Assembly: GCA_964390905.1 (NCBI GenBank)
Contig: CAYMLO010000022.1
Coordinates: 1 to 64,000 of the forward strand
Source of the DNA: JAFGLZ01 sp964390905
GTDB lineage: Bacteria; Planctomycetota; Phycisphaerae; UBA1845; JAFGLZ01
Length of the DNA: 64,000 bases
Reading direction: 5' to 3'
Shown here: piece by piece, positions 9,201 to 16,901 of the stretch
How positions within the stretch are numbered: the stretch's first letter is position 1
Layout of the letters: every line of letters begins with the position of its first letter
The notes under the pieces: generated by a model
Database searches by the model: none
What the model was told of the DNA's origin: nothing
The model's input: only the letters and a program-made list of their open reading frames with translations
Made by a program: the position numbers and the translations under genes

Positions 9201-9867
9201 TGAGCGCCCGCTGCAGCGCAGCGAGCGGGATGTAGGCATTGCGGGGCTGAACCTGCGTCGGATTCAATCCGAAGCTTCCCAGTCCCTTGGCCGGTATCAC
9301 CCCACGAACCCTCAGACGAAGCGACAGGGGGGGGCGGTCAGGCCGACCGAACAAGACCTCGCCTGGCACGTCGCCTTGGCGTGCCAGTCTGACCAGGACA
9401 TCGTCGCCCGGTGCTGCGCCCAATTCCTGAGCGAGGGTTTGGTTGAGAAGGACCGATCGACGACCGCCAGAACCTTCGTCTACCGCCACCCCGTCCCGGC
9501 CGAGCTGCCAGAAACGATCGTCCACGCCCAGCACGTTGATCCGGTTCGCACATGCCCCGGAATCGGCATGACGCATCGCACCCGGAACGGCAATCGCCGG
9601 ACAGGCCTGGCTGAACCGGGCCTGGAACGCGCCGTCAGCCGTCAGGTCAGACGCCAGAGATTCCCGGAAGAACCTGCCAGACACCAACGCGTGGTCCACG
9701 CGCCCGAGGCGGTTCATCGCGAGGTCGCGGAGGCTTCCTCGCATGGCGTCTCCCACCAACAGCGCGCCAATGAGCACGCTGGCGGCTGCCGTCACGCCGA
9801 GTGCCGTGGCAAGGCTCATCCGCCAGTGGAAGGCGAGATCTCGATGGTAGAGCGTTCGCAGGCGCAA
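6283..9867 (-). CDS. ABC transporter permease, FtsX type with two FtsX domains
   Basis: 1194 residues. One N-terminal membrane helix (about 18-40, after RDLAFHWRM) is followed by a very large extracytoplasmic domain (to about 560), a first multi-helix FtsX/MacB-type block (starting FAMLFLGFSLFLIVSAAMLI), a second extracytoplasmic segment, and a final FtsX block (VLGTFGLAAVLLRNVFERRG through the C-terminus). This is the layout of LolC/E-like and lipoprotein- or peptide-export permeases. It lies 10 bp downstream of its ATPase gene and uses a TTG start; no good ribosome site is visible, so translation may be coupled. The extracytoplasmic region contains a Pro/Arg/Ser-rich insert with the doubled hexapeptide KEVGHP, encoded by a palindromic DNA repeat (see 8776-8823). 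The substrate is unknown. Confidence 0.85.
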   Translation of the reverse strand: MRLRTLYHRDLAFHWRMSLATALGVTAAASVLIGALLVGDAMRGSLRDLAMNRLGRVDHALVSGRFFRESLASDLTADGAFQARFSQACPAIAVPGAMRHADSGACANRINVLGVDDRFWQLGRDGVAVDEGSGGRRSVLLNQTLAQELGAAPGDDVLVRLARQGDVPGEVLFGRPDRPPLSLRLRVRGVIPAKGLGSFGLNPTQVQPRNAYIPLAALQRALKQQERCNVLLVAGRTDVDASGSPDADRLQDLFDARVRLVDLGLKLRRDAGGPCVVLESRRFLLGSSIESAALAAAQSLRAPCTPVLAYLANTIAIESPKHTPSQSRARVPRAGPSPGRSRTGRGSVSPTSKEVGHPKEVGHPHNRSTRPADRQEIPYATLAAMDWPPNASATLSSGEPVPVLGPGEILLNTWAADDLGARPGARISLSYYVQGPFGRLRTERTTLRLRSVIRMQGLAVSRSLVPEYEGVTDAADVTDWDPPFPIDLKRIREKDERYWDDYGPTPKAFVSLETGQRLWAQQHDRFGRLTSVRIGLTAGMDLPATADAFEKAILRHLPGRKMGLAFEPIRARALAASKGSTDFAMLFLGFSLFLIVSAAMLIALVFRLGVEHRSSEIGLLLATGFSPRQVTRLLLIEGGLLAGIGSAIGVVGAMGYAWMMLAGLHAWWSEAVNAPALELHVEARSVLIGVAVSLIIGLGSIIWAVRGMGRSSPWALLAGSARTAGGVAPAKRTFVPAAIAVFALLVALALAGAAVGTNLISESAASFASGASMLIAGIAAMTAWTRRRPLGTLAQPGPAAIALLGVRNAGRHPRRSLLTAGVIACATFILVIAAANRHETREQTHREQSGTGGFALMAESAVPILHDLNTTDGREKLSLSPSTMDILDRSQVMPFRLQPGDETSCLNLYRPDRPRLLGATKRMIDRGGFQFAASLAQTDQERRNPWTLLDRGLPDGAVPAIGDYNTVMWLLHLGLGQDLMMNDHAGRPIRLRIVAMLSGSVLQGELVIAESRLLDLFPSVSGYRVFLVETPVGDVQRAKTSLEVNLADYGFDAVPTVDRLRAYHVVENAYLTTFQTLGGLGMVLGTFGLAAVLLRNVFERRGELALMRSLGFRRGSLAWMVLTENAALLLAGLAIGALSAALATMPHLASKPSAIPWASLSLTLGVILLTGTGAGVVAVASTLRSPLLPALRTE
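8776..8823. repeat. GTGCCCCA-type palindromic repeat inside a gene
   Basis: Two perfect tandem copies of an 18-bp unit cgggtgccccacctcttt (8776-8793, 8794-8811). The second copy runs into its own inverted complement: CCCCACCTCT (8800-8809), TT, AGAGGTGGGG (8812-8821), a perfect 10-bp stem. The element lies in frame within the ABC permease gene and encodes KEVGHPKEVGHP on the minus strand. The core resembles the palindromes at 15478-15620, so it looks like a genome-wide repeat that entered a coding region without breaking it. Confidence 0.75.
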
Positions 9868-9877
9868 GGGATCGCCG

Positions 9878-10570
9878 TCACCGTGCCGAAAGGGAGCCGT
9901 CTACGAGTTCATGTCGTCTATCGAACCGTTCCGCCAGCATCGGGCTGTGCGTCGCGATCACGAGCGTGGTGGCCTGGTCGCGATGAAGCTCCGACAAGAG
10001 CGCCGCCACCGCATCGGCCGTCTTGCGGTCGAGGTTGCCGGTCGGCTCGTCTGCCAGCAGCAAGGTGGGACGATTGATCAAGGCCCTTGCCAGCGCGACC
10101 CGTTGCTTCTGGCCGCCGGACAGCTCGGCGGGTCGGTGGTCCATCCGGTCCGCCAGGCCCACCCGATCGAGCAGGTCACGTGCTGTGGCCACGACGTCGT
10201 CTTCCCGCCTGGCCGGCAGTGTCGGTATCAGCACGTTTTCCAGCGCCGAACACTGTGGCAGCAGGTGGTGATCCTGGAAGACGAAACCGATCTGCTCGTT
10301 TCGAAACCGTGCGAGGTCGCCCTCGGCCAAGGCGAAAGGGTCGGTCCCCCCGATGGCAACACTGCCGCGGGTCGGGGGTTCCAGCGTGCCGAGGATGTTG
10401 AGAAGCGTGCTCTTGCCGGACCCCGAGGGGCCCATGATGGCAACGGCGTCGCCGCGAGCGAGCGTGATCGAGGTATCGCGGAGCACGATCAGCGGGCCGG
10501 TGCGCGTTGGGAACTCCTTTCCCAGCGACTCGACGTTCAGGGCGAGGTCTGTCTCGACGGATGTCGTCAT
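9878..10570 (-). CDS. ABC transporter ATP-binding protein, LolD/MacB family
   Basis: 230 residues with all catalytic motifs: Walker A GPSGSGKST, Q-loop in GFVFQDHHLLPQ, signature LSGGQKQRVALARAL, Walker B LLLADEPTGNLD and H-switch ATHS. The LLLADEPTGNLD form is characteristic of the LolD/MacB/FtsE branch, which pairs with FtsX-type permeases, exactly the gene that follows. The ATG overlaps the glycosyltransferase stop by 4 bp. It would energise a mechanotransmission-type transporter working on the outer face of the inner membrane; which lipoprotein, lipid or peptide is moved is not shown by the sequence. Confidence 0.93.
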   Translation of the reverse strand: MTTSVETDLALNVESLGKEFPTRTGPLIVLRDTSITLARGDAVAIMGPSGSGKSTLLNILGTLEPPTRGSVAIGGTDPFALAEGDLARFRNEQIGFVFQDHHLLPQCSALENVLIPTLPARREDDVVATARDLLDRVGLADRMDHRPAELSGGQKQRVALARALINRPTLLLADEPTGNLDRKTADAVAALLSELHRDQATTLVIATHSPMLAERFDRRHELVDGSLSAR

Positions 10571-11874
10571 CTCTCAGATCGCTCTGGAGGGGCGTCATGC
10601 CTGCCGGGAGCGCAGAGCCGCTCATACAGCAACCACGTCCGCTCGGCCATCAGCTCGTCGGTGAACGATTCAAGCACAGACGATTGGCCTTGGCAACCGA
10701 GGCGTTGCCGCAGCTCGGCGTCGTCCATCAGGCGGGCGATGCCGTCGGCGAGCGCCTGCGGATCGTCCGGTTCGCACAGCAGGCCGCCACCCGTCGCCTC
10801 GATCAGTTCGGGGAAGGCCCCGTGTCTGGGTTGGACCACGGGCACCCCGCAGGCCATCGCCTCCAGCATATAGAGCCCCTTCGATTCACGGTACGTCGTC
10901 GGTACGGACAGCACGTGCAGCGATCGAAGAAACCCCAGCTTGCCGGGGCGGTCGAGCTCGCCGACGTAGTCGAACGCATGCCCGCGGTCGATCAGGCGCT
11001 CCTTGATGTCCGCCAGGTAGGCCTCATCCGCCCGCCCGAGGTAGCCGCCCACAACAAGCCGGCACGCCCGACCCGCCAGGCGAAGGATGCTGAACGCTTC
11101 GCAGAGAAGGTGGAGCCCCTTCTCGGGGCAGATGCGTGCGAGGTAGCCCATGGTGAACGGGTCCTGCCGCGGTGCGCCCCGCGGGTCAGGGTCAACGCGC
11201 ACGCCCAATGGGATCACGTGCATTCGGTCTGGCGGAATCTCGAAGTGTTCTTGCGAGTACGACGCATAGTAGGTGCTGACGGCCACGAACCCGTCCACGT
11301 CGCGACTTCCTTGGCGGATCAGGTCAAACGCGCGGGCACGCCAGGGGTCCGGGAGCTTGTCGAGAAAGATATCCTCGCCCGTCAGCGTGCACAGCACCGG
11401 AACGCCCAACGCTTGCCTGATCGGTCCGGCGAGCCCGACGAACATCGCGTTCGGCAGGTTGACGAGATCAGGCCGGACGCGTTTGAGCCAGTGGATCAGT
11501 TTGCGCAGTTCTTTGCGCTGTGCCCCGTGTTCGGCCTCGAGCATGGAGACCGTCAGCTTCCCGAGGTCTTCGGGCGGCGTGCTGCCCGCCCATCGTGACA
11601 GACCGCCGAGCAGCCGGCGTGCGTCGAAGAGACGATCGATGAGCCACGGCGTGTGCCGGAACACGGCCGAGGTCTGCTGAAGGTATACGTTGATGCCGCC
11701 ATACAAGACGCGGCGTTCGCTGACGTCGGGCTCATCCGTCCGGATTGGCGTATAGACGGGAACGAGGACCACGTTTCGTCCCTGGGCCTTCAGCGCCGCG
11801 GCGAGCGTGTTGTCGCGCATGCAGCTCCCGCAGTACATCCCGGCGGCACCAGCGGTCAGGTACACGACTCTCAT
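10567..11874 (-). CDS. Glycosyltransferase family 4-like protein
   Basis: 435 residues. The N-terminal half has the GT-B donor-side layout starting MRVVYLTAGAAGMYCGSC. The C-terminal half contains the family-4 signatures IPLGVRVDPDP, GYLARICPEKGLHLL and the E-x7-E-like stretch ESKGLYMLEAMACGVPVV, followed by GGGLLCEPDDPQALADGI. Such enzymes transfer a sugar from an NDP-sugar to an acceptor in polysaccharide, glycolipid or glycoprotein synthesis. It lies between the prepilin-like gene (34 bp upstream) and the ABC ATPase (4-bp overlap), suggesting that it glycosylates or builds the exported product of this operon. No strong ribosome site is visible before the ATG. Confidence 0.88.
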   Translation of the reverse strand: MRVVYLTAGAAGMYCGSCMRDNTLAAALKAQGRNVVLVPVYTPIRTDEPDVSERRVLYGGINVYLQQTSAVFRHTPWLIDRLFDARRLLGGLSRWAGSTPPEDLGKLTVSMLEAEHGAQRKELRKLIHWLKRVRPDLVNLPNAMFVGLAGPIRQALGVPVLCTLTGEDIFLDKLPDPWRARAFDLIRQGSRDVDGFVAVSTYYASYSQEHFEIPPDRMHVIPLGVRVDPDPRGAPRQDPFTMGYLARICPEKGLHLLCEAFSILRLAGRACRLVVGGYLGRADEAYLADIKERLIDRGHAFDYVGELDRPGKLGFLRSLHVLSVPTTYRESKGLYMLEAMACGVPVVQPRHGAFPELIEATGGGLLCEPDDPQALADGIARLMDDAELRQRLGCQGQSSVLESFTDELMAERTWLLYERLCAPGRHDAPPERSER

Positions 11875-11908
11875 CGGTCACCGGCGCGCTCGCCCGGCGC
11901 TTGTGGGC

Positions 11909-12835
11909 TCAATAGTAAGCCCGATTAGGGTCGCCTTCGTCCCATGGCGCCTTGCCCGTGCCCAGCTCGGTCGCGTTGATCTGGTCCTCATTGAAGAAGA
12001 CGAATTCGACGTGGGCGTCCGCGAACAGGACGTTGCTGTGTTGTCGTTCGCGGTTATGCCAGTGGGCCCGTGGATTGGCCGCGAAGATGGCGCGATAGGT
12101 CTCGGCGTCCTCGGGGTAGCCGCTGGCGAACGCGGACTTGCTCGCGAACGCCGGACTGAGCGGCGGCTCGAGGAACACGATTTTGTTCGCCGGGCGAGAG
12201 ATCAGCCCAAAGGGCAGTCCGTCCCGCATCGGATCGTGCGGATTCCTGCGACAGCTTTGGATGCCATAGGAGGGCGGGAGCTGGTAGGGGTTCTCGATCT
12301 CATCGGTCACCGTCGTCCCGTCAGGGAGGGGGGTGCCGTTGATCTTGGCGTGGCTGGCGTAGGAGTAGCTCGTGCCATGCTCGGCGAAGAAGTTGTCGAC
12401 CTCGAGAACGGGGTCTCCCCGGTCGCGCGGGCACCTAAAGACGTCGATGTCCTTGAGATACCCGTTGAGGGGGCGCTCGTTTTCGGGGATGTCCGTGCCG
12501 AGCGGCTGGTAGTACGATCCCGGTCGCCGGTAGCCTCCCACGCCATACATTCTCGCCGCCGGTAGGATGTCGTTGTTCTCGTCCAGGTAGAACGTCATCC
12601 CGTGCCCGATCATCCGCAGGTTGGACTGGCAGACGACCAGGCGGGCCTGCTCCCTGGCCTTGCCGAGCGACGGCAGGAGGATCGCCAGGAGCATGGCGAT
12701 GATGGCAACGACCACCAGCAGCTCGATGAGCGTGAAGCCCCTGGGCGTTCGCGTCGTCTTGGCGGACGAGGTCTCGGGGCGCCGACGCGCGGGCGTACGT
12801 GGGGATCGCCAGGTCACGTTGTTCCCGCTAGTCAT
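11909..12835 (-). CDS. Type II secretion prepilin-like secreted protein (Planctomycetes type)
   Basis: 308 residues from an ATG that overlaps the previous stop by 8 bp; a GTG three codons upstream is the alternative. After a basic leader comes a class III prepilin cleavage site and helix, GFTLIELLVVVAIIAMLLAILLPSLGKAREQA cut here to its core GFTLIELLVVVAIIA, with the expected G/F junction and E at position 5. The long globular remainder ends with a SNVLFADAHVEFV segment, the 'DGHV'-like C-terminal motif of the abundant planctomycete pseudopilin paralogs. A prepilin peptidase would cut it and leave it in the inner membrane or in a secretion pseudopilus. A second paralog lies at 48931. Function beyond the fold is unknown. 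Confidence 0.88.
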   Translation of the reverse strand: MTSGNNVTWRSPRTPARRRPETSSAKTTRTPRGFTLIELLVVVAIIAMLLAILLPSLGKAREQARLVVCQSNLRMIGHGMTFYLDENNDILPAARMYGVGGYRRPGSYYQPLGTDIPENERPLNGYLKDIDVFRCPRDRGDPVLEVDNFFAEHGTSYSYASHAKINGTPLPDGTTVTDEIENPYQLPPSYGIQSCRRNPHDPMRDGLPFGLISRPANKIVFLEPPLSPAFASKSAFASGYPEDAETYRAIFAANPRAHWHNRERQHSNVLFADAHVEFVFFNEDQINATELGTGKAPWDEGDPNRAYY

Positions 12836-15425
12836 CCGCGGCACTCCCGGCCCCGAAGCAGTAGATCACGCCGTCTTCCGTTCCGACCACGAGCCGTCCC
12901 TGACCCGCCGCCGGCGACGCGAGGAACGGCGAGCCGGCCTCGAACCGCCAAACGAGTTTGCCCGTCGCTAGCTCCAAGTCATACAGATTACCATCCATCG
13001 ACCCAACAAACACGCGATCGCCCACGATCGTCGGTGACGCGTCGATCCGGCCCTTGGTCGCAAACGCCCAGCGACGTTTCCCCGTCTCTGCGTCCAACGC
13101 GTGCACGAGCTTGTCCCGCCCGCCGACGATGACCAGGCCGCTCGCAACGGCCGCCGAGGCGTAGAAGGGCTGATGCCGCTGTTCGTGCTCGTACGTCCAC
13201 GCGATCTTCCGCTTCTCCCAGTCGATGGCGAGAACCTGGTTGCCCATCGTTCCGACATAGGCGCGACCGCCTTGGACAGCGACGGACGCTCCTGAGAATG
13301 ACCCCATGTCCACCGTGCCCGCCGCCGACCCGTCGGAAACGCGAACGGCGCGGAGCTGTGAATCACATCCCGCAACCAGCACGCGATCGTCGACGACGGC
13401 AGGGGTCCCATGGACCTTGTCTTCCGTCTCATGCTTCCAGATCAGGGCGCCGTCCTTCTGGGCCAGGCAGTACAGGTAGTTGTCATAGGATCCGAACAGG
13501 ACGCGCTCGCCTGTGACGTTCGCGGACGAGATGATCTCGCTCTCCGCCTTGAATGTCCATCTGGCCTTGCCGGTCCGAGCGTCCACGGCGTGGAACACGC
13601 CGACGTCGTCTCCGAAGAGGACGACGCCGTTCCGGACAGTCGGCGAGGATCTGATCATTGCGCCCGTCGGGTACTTCCACTTCACCGCACCGTTGGCCAG
13701 GGCAAGGGCATGGAGGATGCCGTCATCGCACCCGAAGTAGACGGCGTCGCCGACAATGGCCGGAGATGACTCGACCGCGTCCGGCGCCTCGAACTCCCAG
13801 CACACCTTCAAGGCGGACGGCAGCGTCGTCCCTGCCGCGCCGGTCAGCTGAGCGTTTCCCCGAAACATCGGCCAATCCGGGCTGGTCGCGACGGCGGTCC
13901 GGCTTGCCAACGGCTTGGCCGACCTCGCGGGCGGTTCGGGTGACTTCGCCGACGTGGTCGGAGATTCTGCGATGGCGTACAGCCGTGTCCGCGTCCCGAT
14001 ATAGAGGACGCCGTTGGCGGCGACGGCGGTCCCGTAGACCGTCTCGTCCATGGCGTTCGTGGCCAGGACGTTCGCGTGTCTGTCGTGCTTGAAGACCGTG
14101 ATGTCGCCGTCCTCGTTGCCGACATAGACCTTGCCGTCGACCACCAGGGGGGACGACCACACCGGCGCCTCTAGATCATGTCGCCAGAGCCGTTTTCCGG
14201 TGGCGACGTCGAGGCAGTGCAGGTAGCCATCCAACTCGGCCGCGTACAACAGGCCGTCGCGAATCGCCACGGTCGACAGGCTGCGTCCAAAGGCCTTTCC
14301 GCCGTAGTGCCAGACCTTGCCCGTCCGCGTTGCGTCGCCGGCCTTGCTCGCGTCGACTGCCCAGAGACACCCCGGGCCTGCACCGTTTTCGGGGTTCTGG
14401 CCGACCGCGACGAAGGCCTTGTCGTCGTGGGACACGGGCGTCGCGACGAGGTGGTTCTGGATGTCGGTGGATTCGGGATCGGGCTTGTGGAGCTTGCAGT
14501 CGAACTTCCAGAGCGGCTTGCCGGTCGTCGGCTCGAATGCATAGAGCCAGCCATCACCGCCGGGAAACACGATCTGCGGCCGGCCCTTGATCTCATGGAA
14601 GGCCGGCGATGACCACTGACCTTCGAGGATCTTGCCGCCCGGCGAACTGTCCGCCCAGGCCACCTTGCCGGACCTTCGGTTGACGGCGATGAAACTGGGG
14701 GCCGAGGGCGCGGGCACCTTCTCTCTGTCTTCATCGATGCCGTTGCCCGTGACGACGAACACGAGACCTCCCACGACCAGCGGCGAAGACGCCGACGCCT
14801 GGTGTGGCAGCACGCCCAGTGCCTTGATCATGTCCAGCGTCCAGACGAAGTCCGCATCCGTCGGTTCGTTGAACCTCTCGTTGGTGATGGGCCCGTCGTT
14901 CTCGTTGTCGCGAAAGCCCTCCGTATCGAGGCAGACCAGCTCGCACCGGTTGCTGACGTAGTACAGCCGGTCGCCCACGACGCAGGGGGCTGAACAGATC
15001 CCGATCTCCGGCCAGTCGTGCGCCGTCATGTTCGGCAGTTTGTCGTGCACGGCCTGCCACAAGAACCTGCCGTCGGACTCGGCAAGGCACATCATCACGC
15101 CCTTGTCGCCCGTTGCCTTCGGGGTCCGCTTGGCGCCGTTGTTCGTTCCAATGAAGACCTTGCCGCCGCTGACCACCGGGTTGCCGAAGGTCTGTGATCC
15201 CAGCTTGGTGACCCACTTGATGTTCTGCTTCTTGGCGACGTTCCACTGGGTCGGTAGGCCCTTCTCGCCGGAGACCATGTTGCGATCTGGATCCCCGCCC
15301 ATCATGGGCCAGTCACCAGCGCGGCACGCAGTGGCCAGGCCGATGGTTGCTGCCAGCCAGAAACCGACTGCAGTCTGTCGTCCGGTCGAGGCCGTCGATC
15401 GTTGTGGGATAGTCGTATGCTGCAT
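12828..15425 (-). CDS. Two-part PQQ-like beta-propeller protein, secreted
   Basis: 865 residues from an ATG with GGAG six bases upstream. A longer frame upstream runs only through the palindromic repeat at 15478-15620 and is not credible coding sequence. A signal peptide (GFWLAATIGLATACRAG) is followed by DWPMMGGDPDRNM, the opening of quinoprotein-like propellers. A first propeller occupies about residues 40-470, and a second begins at DWPMFRGNAQLTG and runs to the C-terminus, so this is probably a tandem propeller. Blades show repeated FxAVDAxTGKxxW-type turns (AVDARTGKARW, ALDAETGKRRW). It is the first gene of the 9-kb minus-strand operon ending with the ABC permease. The ligand is unknown. 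Confidence 0.88.
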   Translation of the reverse strand: MQHTTIPQRSTASTGRQTAVGFWLAATIGLATACRAGDWPMMGGDPDRNMVSGEKGLPTQWNVAKKQNIKWVTKLGSQTFGNPVVSGGKVFIGTNNGAKRTPKATGDKGVMMCLAESDGRFLWQAVHDKLPNMTAHDWPEIGICSAPCVVGDRLYYVSNRCELVCLDTEGFRDNENDGPITNERFNEPTDADFVWTLDMIKALGVLPHQASASSPLVVGGLVFVVTGNGIDEDREKVPAPSAPSFIAVNRRSGKVAWADSSPGGKILEGQWSSPAFHEIKGRPQIVFPGGDGWLYAFEPTTGKPLWKFDCKLHKPDPESTDIQNHLVATPVSHDDKAFVAVGQNPENGAGPGCLWAVDASKAGDATRTGKVWHYGGKAFGRSLSTVAIRDGLLYAAELDGYLHCLDVATGKRLWRHDLEAPVWSSPLVVDGKVYVGNEDGDITVFKHDRHANVLATNAMDETVYGTAVAANGVLYIGTRTRLYAIAESPTTSAKSPEPPARSAKPLASRTAVATSPDWPMFRGNAQLTGAAGTTLPSALKVCWEFEAPDAVESSPAIVGDAVYFGCDDGILHALALANGAVKWKYPTGAMIRSSPTVRNGVVLFGDDVGVFHAVDARTGKARWTFKAESEIISSANVTGERVLFGSYDNYLYCLAQKDGALIWKHETEDKVHGTPAVVDDRVLVAGCDSQLRAVRVSDGSAAGTVDMGSFSGASVAVQGGRAYVGTMGNQVLAIDWEKRKIAWTYEHEQRHQPFYASAAVASGLVIVGGRDKLVHALDAETGKRRWAFATKGRIDASPTIVGDRVFVGSMDGNLYDLELATGKLVWRFEAGSPFLASPAAGQGRLVVGTEDGVIYCFGAGSAADD

Positions 15426-15477
15426 TGACTCCGATCCCGAGAGGGTCATCTGCTCCGGCCGCACGAACGGCGAGGTG

Positions 15478-15620
15478 CCCCATCCTTTTCGAGGGACCGC
15501 GGAACGTGGGCTCTCGAAAAGGGTGGGGGACGGAATGGCGCGCGAACCATCTCTCGCAGCCCGATTCCGTCCCCCACCCTTCACCCCCCTCGCGTTCCGC
15601 GAGGAGCGTGAAGGATGGGG
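15478..15620. repeat. Composite GTGCCCCA palindrome (three nested hairpins)
   Basis: The only notable content of the 236-bp gap 15426-15661. Hairpin 1: CCCCATCCTTTTCGAG (15478-15493) pairs with CTCGAAAAGGGTGGGG (15513-15528), one G-T pair. Linking repeat: GGGTGGGGGACGGAAT (15521-15536) and ATTCCGTCCCCCACCC (15564-15579), perfect over 16 bp. Hairpin 2: CCCCACCCTTCAC (15572-15584) with GTGAAGGATGGGG (15608-15620), with an inner CCTCGCG/CGCGAGG stem. The outer ends read ggtgcccca and tggggcacc, the same motif as the repeat inside the ABC permease. It lies between the DegT and propeller genes and may act in transcript 3'-end formation or be a mobile REP-like element. Confidence 0.75.
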
Positions 15621-15661
15621 CACCCCTCCGATAGCCCGCCCAGTCCTTCGCGCGCCCGGTA

Positions 15662-16873
15662 CTACTTCAGCTCGTCGAGATAATCCCTGATCTTCTTGAC
15701 GGCGGCGGCGACGTCGTGCATGTCGGACTCATCGCCGAGCAGCTGGCTCTGGAACAGCCAGACCGACTCGTGGTCGCACGCATGTTCGCAGACGGGAAGG
15801 TTCAGCGCGCCGTAGTCTCGTCCCTCCAGCCAGGGGAAGTCGCGCGGGTCGATCTGGAACAGCTCCTCGCGGTAGAGGGGCACGTAGCCTGCGCCGCAGT
15901 TGATGCCCTCGGCGCACATGGCCTCGATGAACTTCTCGCGAGGCACGCCGTCGAACCCGTCCGCCCGGTACCTGAAGACGTACAGGTGCCACGCGCTGCG
16001 GGTCGCGCCCGCGTGCAGCTTGAGCGGATCGACCCCGTCGATGTCGCTTAGAAGATCGGTCAGCACACCGGCGTTGCGATCGCGACGGGCCATCTGATCT
16101 TCGACCTCGTCGAACTGCGCCAGCAGAATCGCCGCACACAACGCCGGCATGCGGCAGTTGCTGCCCAACACATGATGCTCGTACCACTTCCCGCCCCGCA
16201 CGCGCCCGCAGTTGGCGAAGGAATGGCAGCGGTCCGCCAGCCCTTCGTCGTCCGTGACGCAGATGCCGCCCTCGCCGGCGCACATGTTCTTGGTCGATTG
16301 GAAGCTGAACGTCCCGACGTCGCCGATCGCGCCGACGCGCCGGCCCTTCCACTCGGCCCCATGGGCCTGGGCGGCGTCCTCGATGACGGCCAGATCGTGC
16401 TTCTGCGCCACCGCGTTGATGGCGTCCATGTCGGCGGGCGATCCGGCGATGTGCACGGCGATGATGGCCTTGGTTCGGTTCGTGATGGCCGCTTCGATCT
16501 TCGACGCGTCGATGTTGTACGTATCCGGATCGATGTCCACGAAGACGGGCACACCGTTGGCCGTCAGCACGGCGCTGGCCGTGGCGATGAACGTGTACGG
16601 CGGGACGATCACCTCGTCCGCGGCGCTTACGCCCGCCGCCTTGAGCGCCACCCACAGGGCGGCCGTCCCGTTGCTGATCGCCTGGCCGTACTTGGCGTGG
16701 TGGAACTCGGCGAACCGCTCCTCGAACTGCCGGATGTGGCCGCTGCCCACGCCCCAGTCCGGTGAGTTGAACACCTCCGTGATCATCTCGAGCTGACGGT
16801 CCGACCGCTCCGGCCAGCTCGGAAAGGGCTTCGTCCGCACGGGCGTGCCGCCGCTGATTGCCAGATTGCCCAT
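15662..16873 (-). CDS. DegT/DnrJ/EryC1 family PLP aminotransferase (copy 1)
   Basis: 403 residues, ATG preceded by GGGAGGATGTG. Fold-type I sugar aminotransferase features are all visible: the substrate strand VIVPPYTFIATASAVL, VIEDAAQAHGAEW, and the internal-aldimine lysine in GTFSFQSTKNMCAGEGG. Family enzymes transaminate keto-sugars (or keto-cyclitols) using glutamate or glutamine. It is the last gene of a minus-strand block with an Fe-ADH, a transketolase half and a class III aminotransferase, so the natural substrate may be a keto-sugar or cyclitol made by those enzymes. A second DegT gene lies at 43208 but differs clearly in sequence. Confidence 0.9.
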   Translation of the reverse strand: MGNLAISGGTPVRTKPFPSWPERSDRQLEMITEVFNSPDWGVGSGHIRQFEERFAEFHHAKYGQAISNGTAALWVALKAAGVSAADEVIVPPYTFIATASAVLTANGVPVFVDIDPDTYNIDASKIEAAITNRTKAIIAVHIAGSPADMDAINAVAQKHDLAVIEDAAQAHGAEWKGRRVGAIGDVGTFSFQSTKNMCAGEGGICVTDDEGLADRCHSFANCGRVRGGKWYEHHVLGSNCRMPALCAAILLAQFDEVEDQMARRDRNAGVLTDLLSDIDGVDPLKLHAGATRSAWHLYVFRYRADGFDGVPREKFIEAMCAEGINCGAGYVPLYREELFQIDPRDFPWLEGRDYGALNLPVCEHACDHESVWLFQSQLLGDESDMHDVAAAVKKIRDYLDELK

Positions 16874-16901
16874 CACATCCTCCCAAACATCTGGTGGTCG
16901 G

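Noticed and set aside
15426..15623. N-terminal extension of the propeller gene through the palindrome
   Set aside because: A good ribosome site and signal peptide begin at 15425; the extension is encoded by the repeat only.
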